Positions 8,681-16,636 of a DNA stretch of 44,291 bases are shown in pieces. The position numbers and the translations under genes are program-made. The DNA is from HGM04593 sp045634305. GTDB taxonomy: Bacteria > Bacteroidota > Bacteroidia > Bacteroidales > Bacteroidaceae. The stretch spans positions 1-44,291 of the forward strand of contig JAZQZZ010000029.1 of the NCBI GenBank assembly GCA_045634305.1, given 5' to 3'. How positions within the stretch are numbered: the stretch's first letter is position 1; the number at the start of each line of letters is the position of its first letter. The notes beneath the pieces were generated by a model. It searched no databases, was not told the DNA's origin, and was given only the letters and a program-made list of their open reading frames with translations.

Positions 8681-10923
8681 TTTGCCTCTTTCTTTAGTTT
8701 TAACTTTATGTTCGCGTTATCTGTCAACTGCTTGTGTGTAATGCGGTAACCGCTTGGCTTGCCGTTGAGTTCTATGTTGCCGATATAGTGACAATCGGCA
8801 GTGGGGCGGTCGCACTCAATTGTAATCTCCTTTGTCGGCGTGTTTATCTGCACCTTGTCGAACACCGGTGTGGTGATGGTGTATGTCGGTTCGCCTGGAC
8901 AGTCGGGGTAGATGCCCATCATTGAGAACACGGCCCATGCCGACATTGTACCGGTGTCATCGTTTCCGGGGATACCGTCGGGGGCATTCTTGTAGTGATT
9001 GTCAAGTATGTTCTTTACCTCTTTCTGTGTGCGCCACTCCTCGCCCTTTATGCGGCTGAACAGGTAGGGGTATACAATGTCGGGCTCGTTTGCGGGGTCG
9101 TAATGTCCGTTGTCAAAAACCCCCTGCAGGCTCTTAATGAAGTTCTTCTTTCCACCCATGAGCTTTGTGAGTCCCGCAAGGTCATGGGGAACGGCAAATG
9201 TGTAGCACCATGCCGAAGCCTCGTGGAAACCGGGTACGTTCTCAAAGTTCTTTCCTGTGGAAGGGTCAAAGTCGCCCAGAAATTTACCCTCTTTTGTGAG
9301 CGGACGCAGTGTGCCGTGTTCCTTGCAATAGTAACGGCGGTAGCTCTGTGAGCGTTTGAGGAACTCTTTTGCGCGTGCCTTGTCGCCAAGTGAGTCGGCC
9401 AGCTGTGCGATGGCATAGTCGGCCGAACAGTATTCCAATGCGTGCGACACTGAGTTGTCGCCCGAGAGGTCGCTCGAGAAGTACCACAATGGGATAAAAC
9501 CATCCTTTATATATGGGTCGATGTCACGTCGTATCGGGTTCTTCGCTCCCTCGGTGGTTGCCGATTTGAGCATGGCCTCATAGGCTGTCTCGATGTCAAA
9601 GTCGCGCAAGCCCTTAATCCAGCTGTCGGCAATGACAATGGCAGCAGGGTCGCCCTCCATTGTGAATGTCTCGCGTCCGAAGAGCTCCCATCGAGGCAAC
9701 CATCCCCAATCCTCGTACATTCCCACCATTGTACGCAGCATATCTGTCTGGCGCTCAGGGTAGACGAGTGTGAGCAACTGGTGAAGGTTGCGGTATGTGT
9801 CCCAAAGTGAGAACACTGTGTAGCGTGTGTGGTTGCTCTTGCCTGTCTCGCCGTTCTCCATTTTGGGATACTCGCCATTGACATCATTGATAATGCTCGG
9901 GTGTATGAGTGCGTGGTATAGTGCAGTGTAGAAAATAGTCTGCTGCTCCTTTGTGCCGCCATCGATGCGAATACGTCCGAGGTCGTTGTTCCATTGCTCA
10001 ACGGCCTGCGCATGGATTGCATCGAAATCCTTGCCCTGCTGTTCGGCATTGAGGTTCTCCCTGGCATTCTCAATCGATACGAAAGAGACGCCCATCTGCA
10101 CGGTAATCTGCTCGCCTTCGGCAAGATTGTCATAGCAGAAACGATAGCCGATGTTGTCGCCGGCAACCTCGCGGTAATAGTTCTCGTAGAGCTTGTATGT
10201 GCCGTCATCGGGGGTCCATTCGGCCTCTACACCTGTAAGCGCGGGCTGGAATTTCCATGCACCTTCGCTTGAGGGTGTCTTTGACACACGCATGACAAAG
10301 TATACGGGGAACACAGCCTGTGTTGTGTAGCAGAATGTTCCGAGCAACTTGAATCCCTCTACCTCGGTGCTGCTCACACGGCGTACCATGGCGCCGCACT
10401 CGTTTGACAAGCCCTGTCCCAGGTTCAGGATGATGTTGCCCTTGCCTGAGGGGAATGTGTAGCGCTCGCACGATGAACGTGTCGTGGCTGTTACCTCGGT
10501 TTTGACACCATATTTCGTAAGCTCATTGCTGTAATATCCGGGCGTAGCCTTTTCGTTTGTGTATTCCGAGCCGTAGCTGAAATAGTTTACGTCAAGTTCT
10601 CCGCTTGTTGGCATGACCAGTAGCGATGAAGCTTCGGGGCATCCCACGCCGCTCAGTGCAACATGTGCATATCCGGTGAAGAACTTGTTGTTGTATTCAT
10701 AAGGTGCCGACCACCAGCGTTGGTCCTTGTCGAAGACGTTGAGGTCCGAGCCCATTACGTTGAACGGTACAACCGACATCATGCCGTTTGGTGTGACAGC
10801 ACCTGGGTTGGTTGTGCCGAAATTGGTTGTTCCGATGAATGGATTTACCAGATCGGCGGGTTCCTGCGCCATTGCTGTGAACGGGGCAATCAGCAACAGC
10901 AGTGAAAATAATCTTTTAATCAT
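8677..10923 (-). CDS. GH92 alpha-mannosidase, secreted
   Basis: This is a second GH92 enzyme, 748 residues from the chosen start. An in-frame extension reaches 11016, but MIKRLFSLLLLIAPFTAMAQ at 10923 is a clear signal peptide, so that start is preferred. It lies 4 bp after the kinase stop. Cleavage after TAMA or TAMAQ predicts a periplasmic protein rather than a lipoprotein, unlike its neighbour. The N-terminal VNPFIGTTNFGTTNPGAVTP and C-terminal GIPGNDDTGTMSAWAVFSMM (near residue 653) are GH92 motifs. The Asp pair here differs from Glu-Asp in the neighbour. The two GH92 proteins are clearly divergent, so they probably cleave different linkages rather than being recent duplicates. Confidence 0.93.
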   Translation of the reverse strand: MIKRLFSLLLLIAPFTAMAQEPADLVNPFIGTTNFGTTNPGAVTPNGMMSVVPFNVMGSDLNVFDKDQRWWSAPYEYNNKFFTGYAHVALSGVGCPEASSLLVMPTSGELDVNYFSYGSEYTNEKATPGYYSNELTKYGVKTEVTATTRSSCERYTFPSGKGNIILNLGQGLSNECGAMVRRVSSTEVEGFKLLGTFCYTTQAVFPVYFVMRVSKTPSSEGAWKFQPALTGVEAEWTPDDGTYKLYENYYREVAGDNIGYRFCYDNLAEGEQITVQMGVSFVSIENARENLNAEQQGKDFDAIHAQAVEQWNNDLGRIRIDGGTKEQQTIFYTALYHALIHPSIINDVNGEYPKMENGETGKSNHTRYTVFSLWDTYRNLHQLLTLVYPERQTDMLRTMVGMYEDWGWLPRWELFGRETFTMEGDPAAIVIADSWIKGLRDFDIETAYEAMLKSATTEGAKNPIRRDIDPYIKDGFIPLWYFSSDLSGDNSVSHALEYCSADYAIAQLADSLGDKARAKEFLKRSQSYRRYYCKEHGTLRPLTKEGKFLGDFDPSTGKNFENVPGFHEASAWCYTFAVPHDLAGLTKLMGGKKNFIKSLQGVFDNGHYDPANEPDIVYPYLFSRIKGEEWRTQKEVKNILDNHYKNAPDGIPGNDDTGTMSAWAVFSMMGIYPDCPGEPTYTITTPVFDKVQINTPTKEITIECDRPTADCHYIGNIELNGKPSGYRITHKQLTDNANIKLKLKKEAK

Positions 10924-10927
10924 AATC

Positions 10928-12034
10928 TTATGCCTGTTTCTTATCAAGTTCGCTGAGTGCAAATGCGTATGCGCCAACTGATACGGCTTTGCTTGCGCCA
11001 AGCTTCGAGATGGCAATGCCTATGCGTTTCTGGCAGTCGTAATCCACATATCTATCCTCGCCGTAAACCTTCACTTTCTTGGTCTCTCCCTTTGCAAAAA
11101 GCGCGAATTCATCGGTATTTTCCAGGTCATAGACCTTCATCTGCACAAGGTTCACCTCATCGCCGCCAAGGGTGCGCAGTTTTGAACGCATCTCATCAAG
11201 CAGTGCGGGCATAATCCAACGGCTTGCAGCCGATACGCCACCGCCAATAACCACAAGGCCGTCGATGATTGTCACTGCAGTAGAGATGGCTGCACCGGCA
11301 ACGCGTCCGAGTGATGCGAACGCCTCCTTTGCGGCAGCCTGGTCGCCCTGGCGTGTGCCGTCGGCAATCTCACATATATCCTTTGGTGTGAGTCCGTGGT
11401 CGGGGTTGCCGCTCTGCTCGCCATACACGCGGCAAACGGCGCGTATGGCAACGCCGTCTTCTACAATCACGTCCGGCATGTCTCTGTGGCGCAGACAGAA
11501 TGTCTCCACGCAAGAGTTGTCACCGCGGTTAAGGTTGTTGTCAATCACTACGCCAATGCCGAATCCTGTGCCAAGGGTGTAACCTATGAGGTTCTTGTAC
11601 TGTTTTGTTGAGCCAAGTTCCTTTAGACGGTTGTTTATTTCGGGCAACATGCCGCAGAGAGCTTCGCCATAGGCAAAGAGGTCACCGTCGTTGTTGATGA
11701 ACACCGGTACACCGAACTTGCTCTCAAGAAACGCACCGAGTGCTACGCCGTCGCGGAATGACGGGAAATTGGGCAGGTAGCCGCCGATGATGCCGTTAGG
11801 GTAGTCGGCAGGGCCGGGGAATGCGAAACTGATGGCAACAGGCTTTTCGTCAAGTTTGTCGAATACCTGTTGGAAACCGTTGACCATGTTCTGGAGGCAG
11901 AGGTCAAGGTCGTGTGACTGCGCCGGTACCGACACCGGGTCAATGATGAACTCTCCGGCCTTCATGGCGCCGAAAACGAAGTTTGTGCCACCAGCGTCGA
12001 GTGTGGCAACAATGCGGTTGTCTTTCTTGTACAT
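10928..12034 (-). CDS. ROK-family sugar kinase (divergent)
   Basis: This 368-residue cytoplasmic protein is from the ROK (repressor, ORF, kinase) group, which phosphorylates hexoses at the expense of ATP. The N-terminal phosphate loop is ATLDAGGTNFVFGAM. The segment FINNDGDLFAYGEAL holds the expected catalytic Asp region, and GYTLGTGFGIGVVID is the second ROK glycine-rich motif. The usual ROK zinc motif (CxCGxxGCxE) is missing. The corresponding stretch reads NSCVETFCLRHRD. No helix-turn-helix precedes the kinase fold, so it is a kinase and not a NagC-type repressor. Its position between mannoside hydrolases suggests mannose (or a glucose/mannose mixture) as substrate; this is inferred from context only. 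Confidence 0.85.
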   Translation of the reverse strand: MYKKDNRIVATLDAGGTNFVFGAMKAGEFIIDPVSVPAQSHDLDLCLQNMVNGFQQVFDKLDEKPVAISFAFPGPADYPNGIIGGYLPNFPSFRDGVALGAFLESKFGVPVFINNDGDLFAYGEALCGMLPEINNRLKELGSTKQYKNLIGYTLGTGFGIGVVIDNNLNRGDNSCVETFCLRHRDMPDVIVEDGVAIRAVCRVYGEQSGNPDHGLTPKDICEIADGTRQGDQAAAKEAFASLGRVAGAAISTAVTIIDGLVVIGGGVSAASRWIMPALLDEMRSKLRTLGGDEVNLVQMKVYDLENTDEFALFAKGETKKVKVYGEDRYVDYDCQKRIGIAISKLGASKAVSVGAYAFALSELDKKQA

Positions 12035-12045
12035 AGTTATAAGTT

Positions 12046-13350
12046 TTATTTTTTAGTTATTGCTTTTGAGTATTCCTTGATTATATTTATTGTGGTTGTG
12101 TCACTGTCAAAGACCGAATACCAGCCTTGTGGCTCGTGCGGCGGGTCGCTCAGATAGTCGTCGCCGGCTTGCCATACAAGGTCGCGAGGGCGCCCGCTGC
12201 CACCCCAGCCCCAGAAATTGCATCCCGCAATGTGGGTGCTTTGTGCAATGCCGTCCTTTACCTGCTCAAAGATATAACGGTAGAATATGTCGCGGCTTTC
12301 TGTTGTGGGTTCTGTCCCCGAAATGTTGTCTTTGCGTGAATATCCGAATTCCTCAATGACAAGTGGCTTGTTCAGTTTTTGTGCAAGCTCGATGTGTTCG
12401 GCAATATATTTACCGCTCTCCAGGCATGCATTGTCGATTCCGCTGTCGGGGTTGGAACGTGGTGCCCATCCCCAGTTTACAGGCCATATGTGTATTGTCA
12501 GGTAGTCGATGTTCTTGTCAGCATGAATCTGTTCACACAACTCCATGTCTACCTCGCAACCATACTTCCCTTCGCTACCTGTCGATACCATGTGATTGGG
12601 GTCGATGCTCTTTATGAGTGCTGCCGCTCCCGAAATCCACTTTGCGAAACCCTCTTTGTTTTCTTTGGCGAAGGGGCGGGGTTCATTGCATAGTTGCCAT
12701 GCCATGATTGCGGGCTCATCCTTGTACTGGCGGCCTGTAATGCTGTTCTTGCGTGAAACGATGGCTTTTATGTAGTCGTAGTACATTTCAATGGCCTTTG
12801 GCTCACGTGAGAAGTTGGCGCAGTAGTCGACATACTCGCTATAGCCGCCGGGGATATTTGTGTTGGGCGAGTCGCCGTAGCCGCACTCTTTGAGATAGAA
12901 ACCATAGCCTCCGCTCCAGTCCCATGCGTTGTTCAGGTAAATGACCGCATCCATGTCGCGCTTTTCAAGTTCGGCAATGACAAAATCCAATCCTTGGAGA
13001 ATGGTGTCGTTGAGTACTCCGGGTGCTGTCTGCAGATAGGGCTTTGCCGGGTTGGCAAGTGCACTGCCGGCATCGGGACCTGTCAAAATTCTCAAATTGG
13101 TAACGCCGATGCTTTTTAGTTGGTCAAGTTCATGGCAAAGGCGCTCGCGGTTGCCGCCCTCACCCTCTGAACCAAGTACCGAGGCATACCACATATTGGT
13201 ACCTATATAGTGATAAGGCTTTCCGTTCTTTACGAAAGCTGTGGTATCGGCCGTTATGAAGTCGTTTTCCATGTTTTTATTGCATGTAGTGCTGCAACCC
13301 ATGACTGTCAGTGTTATTGTCATTATGAGTGTCGGGAGGATTTTTTTCAT
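12046..13350 (-). CDS. GH5-family glycoside hydrolase, lipoprotein (mannanase or beta-mannosidase type)
   Basis: This 434-residue clan GH-A retaining hydrolase is the first gene of the mannose operon, 11 bp before the kinase gene. A lipobox TVMGC places the lipidated residue at Cys19. The catalytic acid/base is Glu223 in AWQLCNEPRPF and the nucleophile is Glu334 in VIEEFGYSRKD, both typical of GH5. GTNMWYASVLGSEGEGGNRE near residue 50 and the IGVTNLRI strand resemble the mannan-active subfamily GH5_7. Since the operon also encodes alpha-mannosidases, it could cut beta-1,4-mannan or act as an exo-enzyme on the beta-mannose of the N-glycan core. Family is firm; subfamily and activity are tentative. 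Confidence 0.85.
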   Translation of the reverse strand: MKKILPTLIMTITLTVMGCSTTCNKNMENDFITADTTAFVKNGKPYHYIGTNMWYASVLGSEGEGGNRERLCHELDQLKSIGVTNLRILTGPDAGSALANPAKPYLQTAPGVLNDTILQGLDFVIAELEKRDMDAVIYLNNAWDWSGGYGFYLKECGYGDSPNTNIPGGYSEYVDYCANFSREPKAIEMYYDYIKAIVSRKNSITGRQYKDEPAIMAWQLCNEPRPFAKENKEGFAKWISGAAALIKSIDPNHMVSTGSEGKYGCEVDMELCEQIHADKNIDYLTIHIWPVNWGWAPRSNPDSGIDNACLESGKYIAEHIELAQKLNKPLVIEEFGYSRKDNISGTEPTTESRDIFYRYIFEQVKDGIAQSTHIAGCNFWGWGGSGRPRDLVWQAGDDYLSDPPHEPQGWYSVFDSDTTTINIIKEYSKAITKK

Positions 13351-13429
13351 GCTTGTACTCTTTGGTGATTGTGCTTTTTCGCGAAGATAAGAATTTATAT
13401 TAATATTTTATAATTATTGGCACAAAATA

Positions 13430-13463
13430 AAACGAGGAGCATCTTTTTGATGCTGCCTCGTTT
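13430..13463 (-). terminator. Rho-independent terminator after the NPCBM-like gene
   Basis: AAACGAGGAGCATC (13430-13443) pairs with GATGCT-G-CCTCGTTT (13449-13463), with a single bulged G and a five-T loop. On the minus strand the stem is followed by TTATTTTG. It lies about 80 bp past the stop of the 741-residue protein gene and just upstream of the GH5 operon. I found no convincing -33/-7 promoter pair for the GH5 operon in 13351-13430. Confidence 0.7.
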
Positions 13464-13544
13464 GAGTGAATTTGTTGTTATAACAACTTTGCTGCTGTCT
13501 GTAAATATGCTCAAAAAGCTCCTTTTTATCGTATGTTTTCTGAT

Positions 13545-15770
13545 TTATTTTTCCGTTTCATTTATCGGGTAATGCGAGCCTTCGGGAATGTTGAGTGGGA
13601 GTTTTTTCTTAGTTACCGAAATGTCATAAATCAGGTATTGCGCCGAGGTTCCCTTTGTGTTTGCCAACCAGAATATAAGTTGTTCGCAACCATCAATAGG
13701 CACTGTGTACTCCTGTGGTTCCATAGTCTCGTACAATGCAATATCGGCCATGACATTGTGGTCGGCTCCAATCATAAGGTGTTCCGGTTCGTCCGATTTC
13801 ACTCCGGCTTTTGGCAGGCAACCCACTTTGAAGGTTACAGAGTTGTATTTTCCATAGGTGTTGAACGCAGCCAAAGAGTTCTCCACTGCTTCTCCTCCCG
13901 CAGCAAGCATTAGGAATGCTCCAAGCGGCGCCACCGTGGTTCCAATGGTTGCTCCTCCTACTGCAGCTCCTGTAGCGACAAAGGATGCACCTACTGCACC
14001 TGCACCAATGATGCTTGCTGCAGCGGCATCGGTACCGTTGTCATCGCCAAGCACTCCAAAGTCAAGTGAGAAGTGTGTGCTGGTTTGCAACACTATGCCT
14101 TTGTATATGCGTTCACCGTTCAGGTCGAAATACTCCTTCTTGCTAGAACCGTCACGTATTATACTCTCTTTATCGTCGGAACTTGTAGATACATAATGTA
14201 TGTATGGTCGCCCAAGGTCTATCAGGTCTATCTCATAGGGGCATTCGGGCTTTTCATGTACAAAAAGGCCGTTTTCCACCGGCTTTCCTCTATAGGCGAC
14301 AATATCTCCTACGCCGAACGCAGCAACGTCAAGCCTGCCACAGCCTCTGTTGGCAAAGCGCAGAGTCCTGCACTTGTTGATGGGCACGGTGTGGTGCTGG
14401 TTGGGGTATGTTGCAATCAAAGGTGCCGAATATATAAGTTCGTCATCGGCAAAGACCATGAGCAGGTCGTCGTTCATGTTCCAACTCTTGCCCACATAGC
14501 CGCTGGTGAAAGTGATATAGTCGAATTCGTTTCCCAGGTCGAATGTGGCACAGGCCGACAGGTTGTCGTCAAAGAACGATGCGGTCTGGTACAGTATTAT
14601 GCCCTCGTTGAATCTGTAGCCTCCCATTGAGAAGGTTATGTGGTCTGAGGTTCCATTGTAAATCTGTTTGTCTACTCTGCCAATGACCTGATAGGGCGGG
14701 ATGCTGGAGATGAGTTTGCATGCGTCGGGCAAATCCTTCAGACGTGGATTGGGTGCTGCCAAGCGGCTACCCGGAGCACCGGCTTCCTTGGCCATTTTCT
14801 CCGGGTACACCATGATTTGGGCAATCTCGGCGTACGACTCGCCCTCAATCTGTTGGGTGTGGAAAGAGAGCATTTCGCATCCGGTGATATCAAGGACAAC
14901 TTGTCTTGCAATATCACCCTCTTTAATTTCAATCTCTTCGATAATCTTGTCATCAGCCTTCACTGTGAGCCATCCGCTGCCGGCTCCTTCTTTCACGTCA
15001 TCACGACAACCAACTATGAAACTCAACTTCGTAAACTGTTTGTGGAGATTGAAATAGGCCTTGCCGTCGTATGTGCCAATGAGCGCCATGGTCATGTTTC
15101 CTCGCAGACCATAGTCATATCTCTGTCCGTTGAGCCTGATCGGTGCATCCGATCTCTCTGTTATTAAGCTCATGCAATCGCTTATGTAGTATGGTGACAG
15201 CTCCTTGACAAGCTCAAGAGGTTCTTTGATTGATTTTATCTCGGGGCGTACATTGACAGGTTTTTCTCCTTTTTCCCAAAGGATAGCATCGGCTACCATC
15301 ACGTTTACATCTCCACCCGCAACCATGAACTTCAGCTCGTTGACATCCGAGACGTCAAGGCTATATGTGCGTGGCGGTTCGTAGCCTCTGACTTTCTCGT
15401 CAAGGATCTTTTTGCCGTCGGCATGCACAGTGACTATTCCTACCTCGTCATTGCACTCGTGGTGATGTGCCATGGTAAAGGTGAGAGTTTTGTACTCCCC
15501 CTCGATGTCGAATGTTACGTACGCTCCCTCGTCGTCAATGTTGAAACCGGCGTAACCCTTTTCGCCACCGGCCATTTTTATCTCGGATTTATGTAAGGCG
15601 CAATCCTTTGACGATGTAGGTTTGTACTTGTGTACAAGGTAGGTGTATTTCTCCCAGTTTGCCTTTTCCCTGTTGCCTCTGTCGCTTCTTCCGATGCTGC
15701 AGCCGCAGTTGCGGAACATCAGCACCATGCCCAAAATGGCCATAAGCAAAATAATAGAACGTCTTGACAT
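13545..15770 (-). CDS. Exported multidomain protein with NPCBM-like jelly-roll repeats and a Gly/Ala-rich insert
   Basis: This 741-residue protein has an N-terminal hydrophobic segment (residues 5-19) followed by NCGC, so it is exported and possibly lipidated at Cys22 or Cys24, though the lipobox is poor. The rest looks like about four similar beta units (roughly 45-168, 185-325, 345-495 and 510-725). Each contains a hydrophobic strand of the type YxxLTFTMAHH or KLSFIVGCRDD, then a VxADxxxI strand, then VxLDVxxCxxLxF. This resembles NPCBM domains that bind sugars. Unit 4 carries an extra stretch at about 580-632, almost only Ala, Gly, Val and Thr, with glycine-zipper spacing. No catalytic domain is recognisable. 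The gene stands alone between a promoter and a terminator. Family assignment is by pattern only. Confidence 0.7.
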   Translation of the reverse strand: MSRRSIILLMAILGMVLMFRNCGCSIGRSDRGNREKANWEKYTYLVHKYKPTSSKDCALHKSEIKMAGGEKGYAGFNIDDEGAYVTFDIEGEYKTLTFTMAHHHECNDEVGIVTVHADGKKILDEKVRGYEPPRTYSLDVSDVNELKFMVAGGDVNVMVADAILWEKGEKPVNVRPEIKSIKEPLELVKELSPYYISDCMSLITERSDAPIRLNGQRYDYGLRGNMTMALIGTYDGKAYFNLHKQFTKLSFIVGCRDDVKEGAGSGWLTVKADDKIIEEIEIKEGDIARQVVLDITGCEMLSFHTQQIEGESYAEIAQIMVYPEKMAKEAGAPGSRLAAPNPRLKDLPDACKLISSIPPYQVIGRVDKQIYNGTSDHITFSMGGYRFNEGIILYQTASFFDDNLSACATFDLGNEFDYITFTSGYVGKSWNMNDDLLMVFADDELIYSAPLIATYPNQHHTVPINKCRTLRFANRGCGRLDVAAFGVGDIVAYRGKPVENGLFVHEKPECPYEIDLIDLGRPYIHYVSTSSDDKESIIRDGSSKKEYFDLNGERIYKGIVLQTSTHFSLDFGVLGDDNGTDAAAASIIGAGAVGASFVATGAAVGGATIGTTVAPLGAFLMLAAGGEAVENSLAAFNTYGKYNSVTFKVGCLPKAGVKSDEPEHLMIGADHNVMADIALYETMEPQEYTVPIDGCEQLIFWLANTKGTSAQYLIYDISVTKKKLPLNIPEGSHYPINETEK

Positions 15771-15839
15771 AACCCCGTTGTTTTAGTATGTGAGTGTGTA
15801 AAGTGTTGATAATTATTCTATAACACGATCTTGTCGTTG

Positions 15840-15871
15840 CAATATTAAAGATAATATAATAGTTTTCCAAA
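15840..15871 (-). promoter_or_regulatory. Candidate Bacteroides-type promoter for the NPCBM-like gene
   Basis: On the minus strand TTTG (15871-15868) is followed after 20 bp by TAATATTG (15847-15840), one mismatch from TAnnTTTG. A start near 15833 would give a leader of about 60 bases. Confidence 0.4.
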
Positions 15872-15971
15872 TTTTATCGGCTGTTTGTGTATTGTTGGAA
15901 ATATATTCACTCTGCTCTGTCGCAAGTGCCGCCCTTTTTATCTTTCTGATAGCTTTTTTGCCGCTCTAATG

Positions 15972-16001
15972 TTGCGGACTCTCTTCTTTTGACTATCTTT
16001 G
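15972..16001 (+). promoter_or_regulatory. Bacteroides-type promoter for the slyD-aroC operon
   Basis: TTG at 15972-15974 lies 19 bp upstream of TATCTTTG (15994-16001), a perfect TAnnTTTG -7 box. Transcription would start near 16008, about 35 bases before the slyD ATG. Confidence 0.65.
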
Positions 16002-16043
16002 CCATTCAAACATGTATAAATTTATATAAACCAAAATCATATC

Positions 16044-16622
16044 ATGGAAAATACAAACAAATATCTGCGTGTGGCATATACTCTTTTGTCACATCGTGAC
16101 GGTGAGTGTGAAGAGGTGGAAAAGACAACACGCGAGCAACCTTTTGCCTTCTTGACAGGTGTCGGTTATACACTCGATGCTTTTGAGGAGAATCTGAAGG
16201 ATTTGAAGAAAGGCGATGAGTTCGACTTCACAATTCCTTTTGCTGATGCTTATGGCGAGTACGACCCGGACCATGTGCAGGATTTCGACCGCGAGGTGTT
16301 TACCATTGACGGTAAGTTCGACTCGGCCCACATCTACGAGGGGAATGTTGTTGAGATGATGCGTGCCGATGGTTCTCCAATTCTCGGTACTGTCAAGGAG
16401 GTTACTCCATTGAAGGTTGTTATGGATTTCAACCATCCGCTCGCAGGCTGCGATTTGCAGTTCGTGGGTACAGTAGTTGAAGCTCGTCCTGCTAAAGAGG
16501 CGGAACTCAAGAAATTCTATGACTCTTTGAAGGCATCATGTAGTTGTGGTGGCGGTTGCAGCGGCTGCAATGGCAGCAGTTGTGGCGGAGACGGTGGTTG
16601 CGAGGGTGGTTGCTGTCATTAA
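16044..16622 (+). CDS. slyD: SlyD-like FKBP-type peptidyl-prolyl cis-trans isomerase with metal-binding tail
   Basis: This 192-residue cytoplasmic folding catalyst isomerises Xaa-Pro bonds and has chaperone activity in its family. The FKBP part is split by an inserted-in-flap domain (about residues 75-130). Recognisable pieces are LTGVGYTLDAFEENLKDLKK, GDEFDFTIPFADAYGEYD and NHPLAGCDLQFVGTV. The last 27 residues hold eight cysteines in a glycine-rich context and end in CCH, a likely nickel or zinc binding tail like that of E. coli SlyD. The gene follows a good promoter and precedes aroC by 14 bp. Confidence 0.93.
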   Translation: MENTNKYLRVAYTLLSHRDGECEEVEKTTREQPFAFLTGVGYTLDAFEENLKDLKKGDEFDFTIPFADAYGEYDPDHVQDFDREVFTIDGKFDSAHIYEGNVVEMMRADGSPILGTVKEVTPLKVVMDFNHPLAGCDLQFVGTVVEARPAKEAELKKFYDSLKASCSCGGGCSGCNGSSCGGDGGCEGGCCH

Positions 16623-16636
16623 TTAATTATATACTG

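Noticed and set aside
10924..11016. 31-codon N-terminal extension of the second GH92 gene
   Set aside because: It overlaps the kinase gene and would bury a clear signal peptide that begins at 10923.
13382..13389. Minus-strand TATCTTCG as promoter of the GH5 operon
   Set aside because: It has one mismatch to TAnnTTTG and no TTTG at the -33 distance.
16544..16636. N-terminal extension of chorismate synthase overlapping slyD
   Set aside because: The extension is Trp/Arg-rich shadow of the slyD tail. The standard enzyme start is at 16637.
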